Shown piece by piece: positions 16,129-28,755 of a stretch of DNA of 64,000 bases. Positions within the stretch are counted from its first letter, which is position 1; each line of letters begins with the position of its first letter. Source of the stretch: Euglena gracilis (taxonomy: Eukaryota > Euglenida > Euglenophyceae > Euglenales); NCBI GenBank assembly GCA_039621445.1, contig CP154957.1, positions 19,918,714 through 19,982,713 of the forward strand, written 5' to 3'. Below the pieces are notes generated by a model, which searched no databases, was not told the DNA's origin, and saw nothing but the letters and a program-made list of their open reading frames with translations. Made by a program: the position numbers and the translations under genes.

Positions 16129-17526
16129 ATGCTGATGAAGGAGGCTCACCGTTTCTTCCAGTTCGCTGACGAGGAGGAGGCAAAGAAGCTGGCTGAGAGG
16201 ATGCAGAAAATCTGCAGCTACTGCCAAGCAGTGGAACACCCCCATCAGCCGCTGCACCTGAAGGTGACACCGACACCGGTGCCGCCCCACATCATGACCA
16301 GCGTCTGCATCGACCTGTTTGTGATGCCCGAGGTGGAGTTCGAGGGCAAGCTGTTCAATGTCGTCGCGGGCTGCGTCGACAGACACAGCGGCTGGGTGGT
16401 GGCCACGGCACACCACACGAGGGGGTTGACGGCAGCCAAGGTCGCCAAGGCGATGTACTGCAAGTGGTGGTCGCCCCATGGGATCCCAAGCGTGATCACC
16501 TCAGACAGGGGGCCCCACTTCGCAGGAGCGTGGTGGCGAACCATGTGTGCCCTGCAAGGCGTGCGGCACGCTTACTCCCAAGCACACCACCACCCCGCCA
16601 ACGGCAGAGCAGAGCAGATGGGGGCACAACTGCAGAAGCAGCTGCGGCACATCCACGAGGAGAAAGGAATTCCGTGGGTGGAAGCACTCCCCATCGCTGT
16701 CCAACGCCTCAACGACAAAGAAGGACCAAGCGGGCTATCACCATATGAAGTGCTCTATGGAAGGCACCGGCCGTATGCTGGTGTACCCTACGAGCCACCC
16801 ACCAAGGCCGAAGATGCAGTCAGCTTCTTCGAGCGGCAGAAGTTGGTGGACAAGAAAGTCGCAGACACCGTGAACCAGCTGCACCATAAAAAGACTGAGC
16901 AGTTGAACAAGCGACGCAAGGAGTTGCCACCACTGCAAGTGGGCAGCAAGGCGTGGTACCTGCGGCCAAGGGGCAGGCCAGGGGAGAAGCTGGAGAGCTA
17001 CTGGCTGGGCCCATGCCGCGTGATGGAGAGGAGGAGTGAGCACGGCTACGTGGTGGAGCTGCAGGAAGGAAGGATGCAAGAAGCACACCGATGCCAGCTG
17101 AAGGCGTACACAGAGGGCGATGAAGAGCTGGGATCACCGGTGAAGCTATTCCACTTCAAGCAGGCCCGGTCAGATCCTCCAACCGGGATCGATGAGTGGA
17201 ACGTCGAAAAAGTGGTGACCCACCGAAGAACGCCAGGAGGAGAGTTGGAGTTCAAGGTGCAGTGGGAAGGTTCCACCGAACTCACCTGGGAACCACTGCA
17301 CCATTTCTTCCACAGCTACAGTCAGCCCATCGTTGATTACTTCCAGAAGAAGAACCTGAAGGAGGATGTCATGGCCCATCTGGCCAAACACCCAACAGAG
17401 GTGTCCAGGGTGTGGCTGTCAGCAGTAGAAGGAGGACCGAGGCAAGACAAGAAGTGGCCACTTGAGTGGGAAGAGCCCCCCACTGAGTGGACGTGGGAGG
17501 AGAAGGAGGCGAACCAGCAGCTGTGA
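16129..17526 (+). CDS. LTR-B integrase and chromodomain remnant
   Basis: The open frame begins at 15808 but codons before about 16100 read through LTR-C, so ATG 16129 is a more sensible start. The first residues keep only the C-C half of the HHCC zinc domain (ICSYCQAVEHP). The integrase core has D (CIDLF), D (ITSDRGPHF) and E (GRAEQM) in D,D-35-E spacing. A GPY/F-like region (LESYWLGPCRVMER) follows, then a chromodomain (WNVEKVVTHRR ... FKVQWEGSTELTWEPLHHF, about 17190-17330). The chromodomain should target insertion to chromatin. Upstream Pol domains are gone. Confidence 0.85.
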   Translation: MLMKEAHRFFQFADEEEAKKLAERMQKICSYCQAVEHPHQPLHLKVTPTPVPPHIMTSVCIDLFVMPEVEFEGKLFNVVAGCVDRHSGWVVATAHHTRGLTAAKVAKAMYCKWWSPHGIPSVITSDRGPHFAGAWWRTMCALQGVRHAYSQAHHHPANGRAEQMGAQLQKQLRHIHEEKGIPWVEALPIAVQRLNDKEGPSGLSPYEVLYGRHRPYAGVPYEPPTKAEDAVSFFERQKLVDKKVADTVNQLHHKKTEQLNKRRKELPPLQVGSKAWYLRPRGRPGEKLESYWLGPCRVMERRSEHGYVVELQEGRMQEAHRCQLKAYTEGDEELGSPVKLFHFKQARSDPPTGIDEWNVEKVVTHRRTPGGELEFKVQWEGSTELTWEPLHHFFHSYSQPIVDYFQKKNLKEDVMAHLAKHPTEVSRVWLSAVEGGPRQDKKWPLEWEEPPTEWTWEEKEANQQL

Positions 17527-20376
17527 GGGGCAGAAGCCCCCAGAACCCCAGCGACGGGGGCCGCCAGCAAGAGGAGAGACAGCAAAACCGCAAAGACAAA
17601 AACACCCCACCAGCACAAGAGAAAATGGCGAAGAGCCACCACAGCACCCAACGAGAAACGGGAGAGACCGACACCAGCCGAGGGAACAGCAAGCCAGGAA
17701 GGGGAGAGCCCCAAAAACGCCCAAGCCCACGCAGGCCAAAAGAGAGGCCCACCATAGGCGCCCGGTCGGGTCCACCTGGCCTAGTCAACGGCAGAAGCGG
17801 CAACCTCAACATAGCTCCCACCTCCAACAGCACCCTCAGCATCTGTCCCCAACCTCTCCCCACAACCCATACATCAGCTCCGTACCCCAGTGTCACCCCA
17901 ATCCCGCAGCCCCGCAGTTCCCCTCACCACAGCCTCCGACCCACCGACCCGTCTCCCGCACCGCACCGCAGCACACCGACCAGTCACCACGCAGCACCGC
18001 CCGAACACGTGCCCCCATGGCACGTCCCACCCCATGCACGGTACCATGCGACCCAACGCAGCCGTGCGTGCCCGTGTGGCACCGAGCCCGAGCCTGCCTC
18101 ACCCAGGTCTGACGGTTCGTACCCAGGCTTCCCAGTGACCCGTCCCTCGCATCCCAGGCGGGTAGGGGGCCCACCACCGGAGGGACCGGCCCTAAAGGCC
18201 CAGCCGGCCCACGGTGCGACCTGGCGGACCGGACCCAGCCGGCCGCCGCCCGTTTGCCCCGGCTACCCAAGCCTGAGGGGGGCGGGGGGGAAAGCGGAAA
18301 AGCCTGCTGCCAACCTGGGGTGAGTAAGGGGGTTTGGGCAGTACCATCGTTTTGTTCAATCTGCATCGTTTACCGTATCGTTTTATCTGCATCCTGGTGC
18401 CCATCGTCAGATTTTCGCAATTCAACAGTGCAGCGCAGCTGTGGGCAGTGCGGTTCGGCGAGCAGCACAGGAGGCTGTGGTTGACCCTGTGGTGAGGGTT
18501 GACCCTGGACCGCACCTTTTCCCTGTCTCACTCTTTCCTTTCCTGGACCACCGAACCCCCTGACCCCGGCCTCAAGGAAGGCCACGGCACCCCGGCCCAG
18601 GTGGGAAGGGGCGCCAGGCAACAGCGGGGGGCAAGAGCAGGCACGCCACCCGCAGAGCATGCACACCCCAGGCGCGCACCAGCCAGCCAGGGGCAGGGTA
18701 CCCCCCCCCCCAGCCGGCAGACCCAAGCGCGCACCAGCCAGCCAAAGGCAGGGCAACCCCCCCCCGAGCCAGCCCGGGAGGGGACACCCAACCAAAACCC
18801 CCCCAGGCAGCCAAAAGGCCCGGGAGAGCCCAGGAGAGCCAGAGCCAAAGACAGGAGACCAGCCACCCCCACCCCCACCGCAGGACGAGCGGGGAACCCA
18901 GAGCCAAGCAGCAAGACGAGCCCCACGACAAAGGCCCCACGAACCACGAGGGGCAAACCAGAAGCGGGGCAGACCAACGAGCCCAGAGGGGCCAAGCCAG
19001 CAAAGGGGCCCGGAGGGGGCAGGCAGGCCAGACACCCCCCGGCCCAAGAGAAGGGCAGCCCAGAGAGCGCGCACGCCCCCCCCAGCACAGGGAAGGGCAG
19101 CCACGCCGCGCGCACACCCCCCTACACGCAAGGCCGCCCAAGACACACAGCGAGCACGCCCCAGCGCACAAGGGGCAGGGCAGCCCAAAGCCGCGCACAA
19201 CACGCGAGCCCCCCCCCCAGCGCACAAGGGGCAGGGCAGCCCAAAGCCGCGCACAACACGCGAGCCCCCCCCAGCGCACAACGGGAGGGGACCGCACGCG
19301 CCCAAGGCAGCCCCCCCCCCACGGGGGGGACCAGACCCGGCAGACCCCCCCCGGGCACGAAGGGGGCACCAAACCCCCCCAGGGCAGCCCAAAAGAAAGA
19401 AACCGCCCCCCCCCGGGGGCGGCCAAAAAAAAAAAAAAAAAAAGTAAGCGCCCTCTCTCCCCCCCCCCACGGGGGGGCCAAAAAAAAAAAAAACCCCCCC
19501 CCCCCCAGGGGGCGGCCAAAAAAAAAAAAAAAACCCCACACCCCCCCCGGGGAGCCAAAAAAAAAAAAAAAAAACCGCCGCCCCCCCCCAGGGGGCGGCC
19601 CCAAAAAAAAACAAAAAAACCACCGCCCCCCCCCAAGGGGCGGCCAAAAAAAAAAATAAAAAAAAACCGCCCCCCCCCCCCCGGGGGCGGCCCAAAAAAA
19701 ACCGCCCCCCCCAGGGGGCGGCCAAAAAAAAACAAAAAACGCCCCCCCCCCCAAGGGCGCCAGGCCAGGAGCACGCACACCAGCCAAACCGACCAGCCAA
19801 ACCCAGGAGGCAGCCCGCCTCTGCCACACGGAGGCCTGCCCCCAGCCGGATTGTCCGCCGCGGGCAGACGATCGAAGGGCTGAGAGCTCCAACCAGGCTT
19901 CCGTGGAGGCAAGCGGCGCGGCCCAGGCCGAGCGAGGCACGCCCCCCCCGGCCAAGGGCGAGCCCAAGCACGCCCCCCAGGCCCGCCGGGGAGCGCACAT
20001 GCCTTACCCACTCCCTGGCCGCAGCCTGCAAGTCAACCCAGACGACATCCTCACCCACCAGGCTGCCAGCGCCTCCGAACAGGGAGTTGGCGGTCGATCG
20101 CACACCCAACCCGAGCCCACAGAGCCCCGCCCGCAGCCGGTTCCACCGCTGCGGCGGGAAGCCACACAGCGCTCCGCGCCCGGGGCTCTGTGGAGGGACG
20201 GCGGAGCCAAAGCCGACCCCCAGGCCGAAGTTCCCTCAAAACGGCCCCATCATTGCTTCCCTCAGTTATAACGTTCCTTTCCTTTTTTTGTACATAGTGC
20301 ACTCGATGCCTGGTGCGCACCGCTCCCGCCCCCCGCCGCCGGGGTAAGCCAAAGGCAGGCGAGGCCGGCGCCTCGG
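17527..20376. other. LTR-B 3' internal region, C-rich and low complexity, no gene supported
   Basis: About 2.85 kb of biased sequence. Long frames exist on both strands (up to 579 codons) but read as Pro/Gln/Arg/Ala-rich or Gly/Cys/Phe-rich low-complexity protein because the DNA is C-rich with A-tracts. A short AT-richer patch at about 18330-18480 repeats ATCGTTTT/CTGCATC words. I do not call a gene here. Confidence 0.6.
19160..19760. repeat. Tandem C-tract/G/A-tract repeats
   Basis: From about 19380 to 19760, units of roughly 45-60 bp alternate a C run, GGGGGCGGCC, and an A run of 7-18. Just upstream a near-exact duplication with CACAAGGGGCAGGGCAGCCC occurs at about 19167 and 19226. Such sequence is prone to slippage and to assembly error. 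Confidence 0.8.
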
Positions 20377-20388
20377 TAGGAAGGGGAG
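20377..20388 (+). promoter_or_regulatory. LTR-B polypurine tract
   Basis: AGGAAGGGGAG immediately precedes the TGTGGG start of the right LTR, the expected plus-strand priming site. The same tract precedes LTR-C at 15818-15828. Confidence 0.7.
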
Positions 20389-21027
20389 TGTGGGCGGCGG
20401 CGGCCTGAGCGCATGCGCACACAAAGTAGCGGAACCCTCCGCTACTACCTGACCACCCCCTTTCTGCATTTGCCTTCCGCAGGCTCCCTTGTTTCCATGG
20501 ATTCAATCTGATTTGTGCATTGGAATTCAATTGTTGAAGTTCAATTGTTCAATTCAATCAAATTCAAAGATTTCAAAGAAACCAAAGGAAACTGCAAAAG
20601 GAGAAAATACCTTCAAGGAGATCAAAGAAAACCTCAAGGAATTGGCCTACCAGGAGTGCCCCAAGGCAATTTCAAAGGTACTTGCTGGATTTGGCTGGGC
20701 TAAGTGGCTATAAGGGTGGGAAGCACCCCCTGAAAACCCCTAGCACCCAGGCTTTTCCGCCCCCCCTCTGTCCCCCCTCAATTTCCCCCCCTGCGAGGGC
20801 CCACCTAAGCGGCTCCGCAGACCCCCAGAGGCATCGCAGGAGGCACCCCCCTCCACTCCGCCGCCGGGAATACTAAAAAATGGATCCCAACCCATTCCAA
20901 GCACCCACGGAGCTTCCCAGGGCCTCCGTGGGGGCTGAGCCCACCCGCGCACCCCCCCTCGCCGGATCCGTGACCCGGGACCCACCCTGCCGGAACCCCA
21001 GCGAGACCGGGACCCCCCCTGGGAAAC
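20389..21027 (+). repeat. LTR-B right long terminal repeat
   Basis: Matches 15156-15795 almost base for base. The LTR-A Gag frame resumes immediately after its end (GGT ATT CAG). A reading frame that appears to start at 20880 within this LTR is fortuitously fused to that Gag. Confidence 0.88.
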
Positions 21028-23591
21028 TCGGTATTCAGACTGCTATTGGGGAACTCCAGACCCGGTATGCATCGGTGTCTACCAAAGTAACGGAAATGCA
21101 GTCTCTACCTGCAGGTTCCAGCTCTCGGATTACCGAGAACCCTGATTTCAAGGCATTTTATGACAAAATGCTCACTAACAATCAGGAAACCTTGCAAGAT
21201 TTCTGCAACAGCCTATTACGGCTTGAGGAATCGGTGAATCGGAATGCCCGATCCACGCAAAGTGATATTACCAGGTTGGATGAGCGAATTTCCGCGTTGT
21301 TGGATAAGCCACAACCCAGAAATTTGCCCGTGGGTACCACGACCGCGTTCTCGGATAACCCTACACCGGGTGCACCCACCACCACACCAACCAAGGTAAC
21401 ATCACCTTTGCAGATTCTCTCAAATGCTGTAAAAGCATTAATGGGACAACTCCAATTATTGGATAAGTCTCACGGGAAACTTGTCCAAGATGTTACCGGA
21501 ATTTCCGAAAGGATTCCGCACTTGGATGACTTTTCCCGTTACCGCAAGCGTATTCGCGCTTTGGAGGATGAAGTTGACCGTATTTGCGGCCAACTCCAAC
21601 TTGTTGAGCATTTGGAGCAAAGTGTGCATGACTTGTCTGTGGGTTTGGATAATGTGTCCAACCAACAGCGGGTTTCACATCGCAATTCGGCAGTATGCAT
21701 AGCCGAAGATGCGCCAAATGTTCCAGAGTCGCGTTTCCATAACCCGGCTCTGGGTGCACATGCACCACCAGCACCCGTGTCCCGAGTGTCACAATCCGGG
21801 ATTCCGCGAATTGTGCCACCATTGGCCTTGCCCACAACCCAAAACCAGTTTTCGGATGAATTTCCCATTACGGGAACCGAATTTTCGGAAAACACGGCGA
21901 TTCCGCCAAGTCTCCACCAAGAAATCCATCATTCCATGCTTGTGCGTGGAATGAGCCAAACACGTACACCGGGAGTGGGTCACATGTTGCATGCGCGACA
22001 TACCCCCACACCGGAGAGTCCCCGTATTACGGGTGACCAACAGGGTTTGCGACCGGATTTCCGGTACCAGGATTCACCTTCACCAGAAATTTCGCGATTC
22101 CGACAAGAATCCGGAAAGGATACGCTTGGTGCTCGAGCGTACCCGGGCCCGAATCCACGGAATACCACCGAGGGCCAACGGGTTTTTCAGAAAGACTTCA
22201 AGGGCACCATCGCAATCGCGAACAAGGTGAAACCCCAATGGGACGGTGATCCAACCACATGGAGACAGTTTTTCCGGGACTGGGAGTACTACTGGGCATT
22301 GAAAGGGCCAACCCAGGACACAAACCCGGAGGTGATCAAGATGGAATTCATCGATTGCCTCCCAAGGGATGAGAAGGAGCGCGCGCGACAACTTGTCATT
22401 CGCTACCGCGTTTCCTTTGATGACCTGGTGGAGCAATACGCTTCCACCAGTTCAAGTTTGGTCGCTAGGATTACCCTGGAGACCAAGTGGCGGCAATGCG
22501 CCCCACCCGATCGCAAATGGAAGTCCATTGACCTTTGGTATGCCAAATGGTTAGGACTTGCCGCTGAAGTGGATGAACTCAGTGAAAAGCAAATGCGCGA
22601 ACAGTTTGACGCTGTTCTCATGCATTTCACGCCTAGCCTCATCAAGGATATCCACCGTGAGGAGTTGGCGGGTAATGCAATGACTCTTGACCAACGCTGG
22701 AACTACGTTTCCAAACAATTGAAGCTATCACAGCTTCTTGGTCAAATTCAATCCGCGTATACCGCACACCCACCCGCTGGATTACCGGCTGGTTCGGTAA
22801 ACGCATTGCAAAAATCACCGGTTTCACCCACTTCACCCACCACGGGATCGAAAACGCGATACCCGCGTTCTTCGGACCAAGCCACGGATAAAGTGTGCTT
22901 TTTGTGCAACAAATCGGGACATATGTCTCGGGAATGTCCTAATCCTGAAGCGCGTAAGCGTATTCAGAGTCCGCGAGGCTCGACCTCATCACGAGGTTCG
23001 GGTTCCTCCGCATTTTCACGCCAATCGGGCAATTCACGGTCATCGGGTCCCCGTTCCGGTGGTATTAGCCCCCGGATCCCGTTCCGCGATGAGCGGAAAC
23101 ACGGTACCCCTCGGGGTAGGTCACCCGGTGCCCCGGCCAAGAAGCGTGATTCTCATCGCGAGACATCGCGATCGCGTTCGCGAAGCGGATCATCCTCTTC
23201 ACGATCCTCATCGGGAAAACCCCGATACACCGGTCATGGTCGACGGGATATCCGGTCACCACGACGGTTTGACGGGAAATCGGGAAACCGATCCCCCCGT
23301 TACCCAGAATCGCGACACAAATCTCGGTGTTCGCTTTGTGGATCGAGTGATCACCACTCATCCAAATGTCCGAGTTCTCGTTCTCCCCGCCCTGGCCAAC
23401 GTCATCGCGGTATGAATCGCGGTGACAAGGGTCATTCCTCCAACCGCCATAAAGTCGGTTTCAAGAAATCTTGTTTGGAGGATGACACCCCGGCTTCGGG
23501 CAGGGAGGGGGATGAGACCACGGATACCGATTTCGACGAGGCCCGCATGGCGGTGCGCACGTTGAAATCCGTTTATACCTCTAAAATTTGA
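21028..23591 (+). CDS. LTR-A Gag, C-terminal part with two CCHC knuckles
   Basis: The frame is in register with 15155 once LTR-B is ignored. It contains a helical segment, a Pro/Ser-rich linker, and a retrotransposon Gag core (about 22200-22760: VKPQWDGDPTTWRQFFRDWEYYW, WYAKWLGLAAEVDELSE). Then comes CFLCNKSGHMSRECP (C-x2-C-x4-H-x4-C, near 22899), an Arg/Ser-rich stretch, and a second knuckle CSLCGSSDHHSSKC (near 23332). The protein would package element RNA. It ends at a TGA at 23589-23591; protease and Pol follow in other frames. Confidence 0.85.
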
Positions 23592-23778
23592 TCGGCTTCT
23601 TGGCTTTCACCAAGAGGGGGGTTGGTATCAACCCGAACCGAAAAAGTAGTGCAATGCGACAACCAGTGTCAATGAGAATTTTGACTTTTGCACAAAAATT
23701 TTGTATTTTGATTTCCGCTTGGACCAAAAGTTCCATGGGGGGTAAGCAAAGTGAAGGGTCTGGCGAAAATGCGTTTTC

Positions 23779-24789
23779 TTGCCAGCTTTCCCATTAACCC
23801 TTTCCTACTTTGCACAACATTCCGAGCGGAAAGTTGGAGTGGGGGGTGGGGGACCCGAAAATTTTCCGGGTACCGACCAGAAAGGCAAATGGGCAGGGGG
23901 GGCAGGGTTGATCAGGTCCTACCTCCATCTGTTCATCAGCCCAGAGGTCCGTGCCCTCGGACCTCGGGCTCCCCTACTCCAGGTCCGAACCGGCCGAATA
24001 GCCGGCTATGGGCCAATTACGACGGCTGACAACACCCCCATGTGCGGTGGTGACTTGGGATGCCTTTTGGACATTGTCCTACCCCTCATCCCCAAGCACC
24101 ACTCACACCCCCCCCAACCGCAAAATTTTCCGGATACCTGGGGATACGAATCCGGAATCCATGGTTCTGACGTAATTCTGGGATACCCCTTTTTACGTCA
24201 GCACCGGCTGGTAGTGGATTGCCACTCCCACGGTTTGCGCACATCGCCATTCTCTTCATTGCCCCCCAAACCCTCCTCACCTGTGGCGTCAACCGCGATA
24301 GCCACTAATTTTTCCACACCGTTTTCGAAAAATTTTACCCCGTTACCAACCACACCAACCAACGTTTTCCACACCGGGTGTACCGAGAAAGTTCACCCCC
24401 TGCCCATTGACACACCAACTTCCGTTCCCCATGAGGCAGGGCAAGCGAGTAGCGGTACCCCCTTCGTTCCACTGGGTTACAGGACGAAAGCCCAAAGGCC
24501 TGAAGTACGTACGGTGTCGAGTAGTCGCCCAGCTGCACCAATACCCCGTTTTCCACCAGATGTATCACTTTCAGATACATCTGTACACCCCCCAGCAGCT
24601 ACAACAGCGCATCCCAACTTTTACACACACCCCCACCAGACCAACATGCGCGACCAGGACCACTACTCCGACACTTCCTTCCAATGTGTGCACTGTAGGA
24701 GAATTTCCGCCCAGCCAGATTTCGATTGTGGATGTCTAGTCCAAACACCAACACTAATCCCGATTTCGCGTAACCGTACACTTGGTTGA
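23779..24789 (+). CDS. LTR-A protease-region frame
   Basis: A 336-codon open frame between Gag and RT. GSDVILGYPFLRQHRLVVDC (about 24157-24220) resembles the C-terminal half of retropepsins (ILG-x-x-FL ... ID). I do not see the D-T/S-G active-site triad in this frame, so the N-terminal half is frameshifted, mutated or misread. The rest is Pro/Thr/His-rich linker. The RT frame begins 28 bp after the stop, in another register. Confidence 0.5.
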   Translation: MPAFPLTLSYFAQHSERKVGVGGGGPENFPGTDQKGKWAGGAGLIRSYLHLFISPEVRALGPRAPLLQVRTGRIAGYGPITTADNTPMCGGDLGCLLDIVLPLIPKHHSHPPQPQNFPDTWGYESGIHGSDVILGYPFLRQHRLVVDCHSHGLRTSPFSSLPPKPSSPVASTAIATNFSTPFSKNFTPLPTTPTNVFHTGCTEKVHPLPIDTPTSVPHEAGQASSGTPFVPLGYRTKAQRPEVRTVSSSRPAAPIPRFPPDVSLSDTSVHPPAATTAHPNFYTHPHQTNMRDQDHYSDTSFQCVHCRRISAQPDFDCGCLVQTPTLIPISRNRTLG

Positions 24790-24816
24790 GGATCGCAATG
24801 CGCGACCGTACATCAA

Positions 24817-27800
24817 GTGCTCCAACAACGAGGTATTGCCTTGTTGTTCGGGACCGCGAAATCCGTGTCACACACCTCCCCCACCTCCATCTGGCATGAT
24901 ATGGACTGGGTATGTACCCATCCAACCCATCAACCCTCGGGAATGCCCCTAGGGAGCGTGGATGACACACCCTTGACCTATGTTTGCGGATCCCTGAATT
25001 GCGTTACCGCTCTTCAACCCGCGAACCAGGTCGACACCTACGCGATGCGCGTATGGAACGCATTCAATTTTGGTCAATACCGTATTTTGGAGGAATGCTT
25101 CTCCAAAATCGCGGCTTTGGCTGATTCCTTCGATTTGTCGTTGGAAATTGATGCGTTTTCATCAAAAGCGCGTGCGCGCTTGTCGCGATATTGGTCGCGA
25201 CACACCAACACATTTCTGAAATTTTGGGGTGATACGGTGCTATGGATGCACCCTCCCCCAAAACTTATCCCGGATGTGGTGGAGAAAATCCTCCGCGATG
25301 AAGCGCGAGGAGCACTCCTCATACCCGTCAATCCGAATGCGGATTGGTTTCACCAACTAGCCCATGTGTGTTTTCATTGGTGGGATTTACCCGCTGATGT
25401 ACCACTATTTGAGGATTTTTGTGGTATATTATTACCACCTGTTAAAGAAATCATTTTTCGTGTTTGTTTCTTTGACGCATTCGGAATATCCGATGTGCGT
25501 GTGCCAAGATACCTTGGTACCAATGGGGATGCCACACCCTCAACGCAGATTTCTGCGGTCATTGAGAGTGCGGACCAACACCCCAAGTCTGCTGACTATT
25601 GTTCGCGAATTACTCGCGAATTCCATGGTGTACTGGATAATCCAGTTTACGCCTGCGACATCGACCCCGCGATTCGCGGTCCGTTCGGTGTTTGCAAAAT
25701 CGAGCTCAAGGATGGCGCTAAACCCATGCACCGGAAATTTTTCCGTTGTTCGGGTGAACGCGAACAGGCTCTCAACGAGATGATTGAGAAGCTCATCCAG
25801 CGGAAGTGGATTATCCCTTCCAAGAGCGAGTGGACATCACAAGCTTTTGTGGTGCCCAAACCCGCTGACCAGTCTGGTCAGAAGAAGTGGAGACTAGTGC
25901 TGGATTACCGGTACTTGAACTCCCAAACGAAGGATGACCCCTTCCCGTTACCGCTGATCGAGGATTTGATCACCAAACAATCGGATAACCGGTTGTGGTC
26001 AATCTTTGATCTAGAAGACGGTTTCCATCAGATGCATTTGCATCCTGATTCACAACCGTACACGGCATTCGTGACATCCAAGGGTGTGTACCAATGGACG
26101 GTACTCCCCATGGGTGTTAAGAATGGCCCAGCCATGTTTCAACGCATGATCCAGTGGGTTTTGCGCGATTTACCGTTTGCCCTGGTGTACATCGATGATG
26201 TACTGGTGGGAACCCAACCGCCATCCGCGAAATCGGGCGAGGATATCCTTGACCCGCATTATCGCGATGTGCGCGCGGTATTATCCGCGTTCCAAAAGCA
26301 TGTGCTTTTTGTGAAGGGTTCCAAAATGCACCTGTTCCGCAAAATTATTAAGTTTTGCGGGCACATCCTGAGCAACGGGCAGCGTAAAGCCGCACCGAGC
26401 AAGATGGAGGCCATTAAGAGATGGACTCCTGAGGTCATTAAGACCTTAACGCATTTAAAGGGATTTTTAGGATTAGCCCAATATTACGCGATTTACATGA
26501 AAGATTTCGCGAAAATCGCGGTACCCCTAACCCGACAACTCAAAAATCGGACACCCGATAACGCAAAAGTCATTTGGGATGACCAAATGCGCCAGGCCTT
26601 GAATAAAATCAAGGACTTGCTCCTCGAGAACGTGGTTCTCGAAATCGCGGATCCATACAAACCGTATGTCCTGGAGGTCGACAGCAGCGATTACGCTGTT
26701 GGCGGGGTTCTTTGCCAGCATAATGCGGCGAATGAACTCCGACCTGTGGCTTTCTTTAGCAGGAAGCTACAGGGCGACAACGGTAAAGGACAGGTTAAAT
26801 GGAGCATTCGCGAAAAGGAGACATATGCCATTGTGCTAATTCTCCAGAAATTCCGCAGCTGGATAGCCAGCAGCCTGGTCCAGATACTGGTGTTGACGGA
26901 TCATGAGAGCCTTCAACACTGGTATACCGAGGACCTGAACAAGGCCATGTCATCAGTTGGCAGAAGATGCCGATGGCATGAGTTCTTGAGCCAGTTTAAC
27001 CTGGTGGTAGTTTATACCCCAGGTCACACGCAAAAAGTTGCGGATCCTCTCAGCCGAGCCCCCTGGTATTATCCTGGGAACCCGGATGAGGGTGATGCGA
27101 CTTTTCATGGCAGCCATGAGGCTGACCAGTTCGCACGTCGATCCGACGCTGCGGACAACATGCTCGATTCACTACCGGTTTCCCGGGTGTATCGCAGCAT
27201 CGCCATTTCACCATTGCGTGGAAGGCGCCGGCGTGGACGCACTGCCGGACCCCGTCGCATTAAGCGTACGGAAACTCCTACCCCCCTATTTTTCCGCGAA
27301 TGGGATTATTCGCGTGACCCTATATATAGTACCATTGTGAATAGACTTCGTAATGGTGAATCCATAGAGAATTACTCTCTATCACCATTGCGGCTTATTT
27401 TCCGGAATGATTCTGGTTATAAATATTGTATACCCCAAGACCTGGTTGATGATGTGATTTTGAGCTATCACAACCATGGTCACCCTGGGGCCCCCAAACT
27501 TCTTTCACTAGTGGGTCGCAGATATTGCACAACCCTGAGTGAAAAAGATTTATATTCGCGCTGTTTGCGAATTTCGCAACGGTGCCAAATTTGCCAGGCT
27601 GTGAAACCGCGCAGAGGTACCCCCCCTGGTACGATGGACTTTTTCCCCGTACCACCTGACATTTATACGTCCCTCTGCATGGATTTTCTCGAACTTGAAC
27701 CTTGCAAAGGATCAGATGACAAAATTTACGATTACGTTTTTGTTGTCGTCTGTCGGCTGAGTGGGTACATAGTAGCCATTCCATGCCGGAAAGCAGGGTT

Positions 27801-28755
27801 GACAGCCCAAATTTTGGCATCCATATTCCTGGAGAAATGTATCTGCTTAATGGGTTTACCGAACGAAATCGTGAGTGATCAAGATCACTTGATCTCTTCG
27901 CGGGTTTTCACAACTTTGTGCGGTTTACTCGGCATTGAGCAGCATTTTTCCATTACATACCGCCCGAAAGGCAATGGTAGGGCCGAGGCAGCCGTGAAAT
28001 CCGTTGTCAATATGCTTCGCCTTTCACTGGCTGACTCGGGTAAGAATTGGTTATCCGTTCTTCATTGGAGTTTATTTTACATCAATACCTTGCCAGGGTT
28101 GGTATTACCACACTCACCGTACAAAATTGTTTTCGGACGAGACCCTCCGGCCATAGGGGATATCCCCTCGGAGAGACCCGCCCGAAGTAGCGTCAGCTGT
28201 GAAACGTGGTTTGCAGAAGTGGAATCACTCCGCTCTGCAGTCCAATCACGTATCACAGAAATTCATTCCAACAAACGGAAATCGTTTTTACAAAACTTCA
28301 ACACACCTGTGTATAGTCCAGGTGACCGCGTGTGGGTACGGAATAACCGCACCCGCATGCAATCTTCCAAGCTAGATCCTCTTTGGCTCGGCCCATGCGA
28401 AATTTTGGAGAGGTTAGGTATTAGCGGGCGATATAAAGTTGCCTTGCCCAACGGGATTGAGGACGTCCATATGGACGACTTCAAACCGTACCTAAGCCCC
28501 CCAGACGGAAAAGCTATCCCCTGCCTATATTTCAAATCCCGTTCCAGATTACCTGAAACGGACGACTTTGTGGTCGATAAGATAATAGACCACAAAGTCG
28601 ACAGGGGAGTGCACTACTGGAAAGTTCGCTGGAAAGGGTATGGGCCAGAGGAGGACACTTGGGAGCCAGCATCCAGTTTTGTTGGATATGTCCAGCAGGA
28701 TTGGAAGCTGTGGAACAAGCGCAATAACATAGACATAAACATAAACACTTTCTGA
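24817..28755 (+). CDS. LTR-A Pol: RT, RNase H, integrase, chromodomain
   Basis: A 1312-codon frame. RT motifs: [28 protein letters not shown] (motif A), [17 protein letters not shown] (motif B), YIDDVLVG (motif C, near 26190). RNase H of the Ty3 type follows ([24 protein letters not shown]). Integrase has an HHCC finger (HNHGHPG ... CQICQ, near 27470-27600), a D,D-35-E core ([22 protein letters not shown]) and a GPY/F-like region ([13 protein letters not shown]). A chromodomain closes the protein ([11 protein letters not shown] ... [17 protein letters not shown], about 28563-28700). The domain order is diagnostic of Ty3/gypsy chromoviruses. The frame is intact, so this part may be functional. 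Confidence 0.93.
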   Translation: MLQQRGIALLFGTAKSVSHTSPTSIWHDMDWVCTHPTHQPSGMPLGSVDDTPLTYVCGSLNCVTALQPANQVDTYAMRVWNAFNFGQYRILEECFSKIAALADSFDLSLEIDAFSSKARARLSRYWSRHTNTFLKFWGDTVLWMHPPPKLIPDVVEKILRDEARGALLIPVNPNADWFHQLAHVCFHWWDLPADVPLFEDFCGILLPPVKEIIFRVCFFDAFGISDVRVPRYLGTNGDATPSTQISAVIESADQHPKSADYCSRITREFHGVLDNPVYACDIDPAIRGPFGVCKIELKDGAKPMHRKFFRCSGEREQALNEMIEKLIQRKWIIPSKSEWTSQAFVVPKPADQSGQKKWRLVLDYRYLNSQTKDDPFPLPLIEDLITKQSDNRLWSIFDLEDGFHQMHLHPDSQPYTAFVTSKGVYQWTVLPMGVKNGPAMFQRMIQWVLRDLPFALVYIDDVLVGTQPPSAKSGEDILDPHYRDVRAVLSAFQKHVLFVKGSKMHLFRKIIKFCGHILSNGQRKAAPSKMEAIKRWTPEVIKTLTHLKGFLGLAQYYAIYMKDFAKIAVPLTRQLKNRTPDNAKVIWDDQMRQALNKIKDLLLENVVLEIADPYKPYVLEVDSSDYAVGGVLCQHNAANELRPVAFFSRKLQGDNGKGQVKWSIREKETYAIVLILQKFRSWIASSLVQILVLTDHESLQHWYTEDLNKAMSSVGRRCRWHEFLSQFNLVVVYTPGHTQKVADPLSRAPWYYPGNPDEGDATFHGSHEADQFARRSDAADNMLDSLPVSRVYRSIAISPLRGRRRRGRTAGPRRIKRTETPTPLFFREWDYSRDPIYSTIVNRLRNGESIENYSLSPLRLIFRNDSGYKYCIPQDLVDDVILSYHNHGHPGAPKLLSLVGRRYCTTLSEKDLYSRCLRISQRCQICQAVKPRRGTPPGTMDFFPVPPDIYTSLCMDFLELEPCKGSDDKIYDYVFVVVCRLSGYIVAIPCRKAGLTAQILASIFLEKCICLMGLPNEIVSDQDHLISSRVFTTLCGLLGIEQHFSITYRPKGNGRAEAAVKSVVNMLRLSLADSGKNWLSVLHWSLFYINTLPGLVLPHSPYKIVFGRDPPAIGDIPSERPARSSVSCETWFAEVESLRSAVQSRITEIHSNKRKSFLQNFNTPVYSPGDRVWVRNNRTRMQSSKLDPLWLGPCEILERLGISGRYKVALPNGIEDVHMDDFKPYLSPPDGKAIPCLYFKSRSRLPETDDFVVDKIIDHKVDRGVHYWKVRWKGYGPEEDTWEPASSFVGYVQQDWKLWNKRNNIDININTF

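Larger units (their letters stand above)
15156..21027 (+). mobile_element. LTR-B: LTR retrotransposon with internal deletion (integrase and chromodomain only)
   Basis: Direct repeats of about 640 bp (15156-15795 and 20389-21027) flank an internal region that keeps integrase and chromodomain but no Gag, protease, RT or RNase H. The flanks show GCGGT/TCGGT, a 4-5-bp duplication. The host Gag frame rejoins across it. A purine tract AGGAAGGGGAG ends at 20388. Immediately after the left LTR lies a second PPT-LTR-PBS-like cassette (15818-16112). The copy cannot move without help in trans. Confidence 0.88.

Noticed and set aside
17487-18323. Pro/Ser/His-rich plus-strand protein after the LTR-B integrase
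   Set aside because: Compositionally biased, overlaps other equally long frames, and starts inside the integrase frame.
18370-20109. A 579-codon minus-strand protein, and overlapping frames up to 479 codons
   Set aside because: The translations are Gly/Cys/Phe/Trp runs created by C-runs and A-runs. All frames are open because stops are rare in this composition; no motif or conservation supports them.
20880-21027. A new Gag start inside the right LTR-B
   Set aside because: The same ATG and codons exist in the left LTR-B copy; the Gag is continuous with the sequence before 15155.
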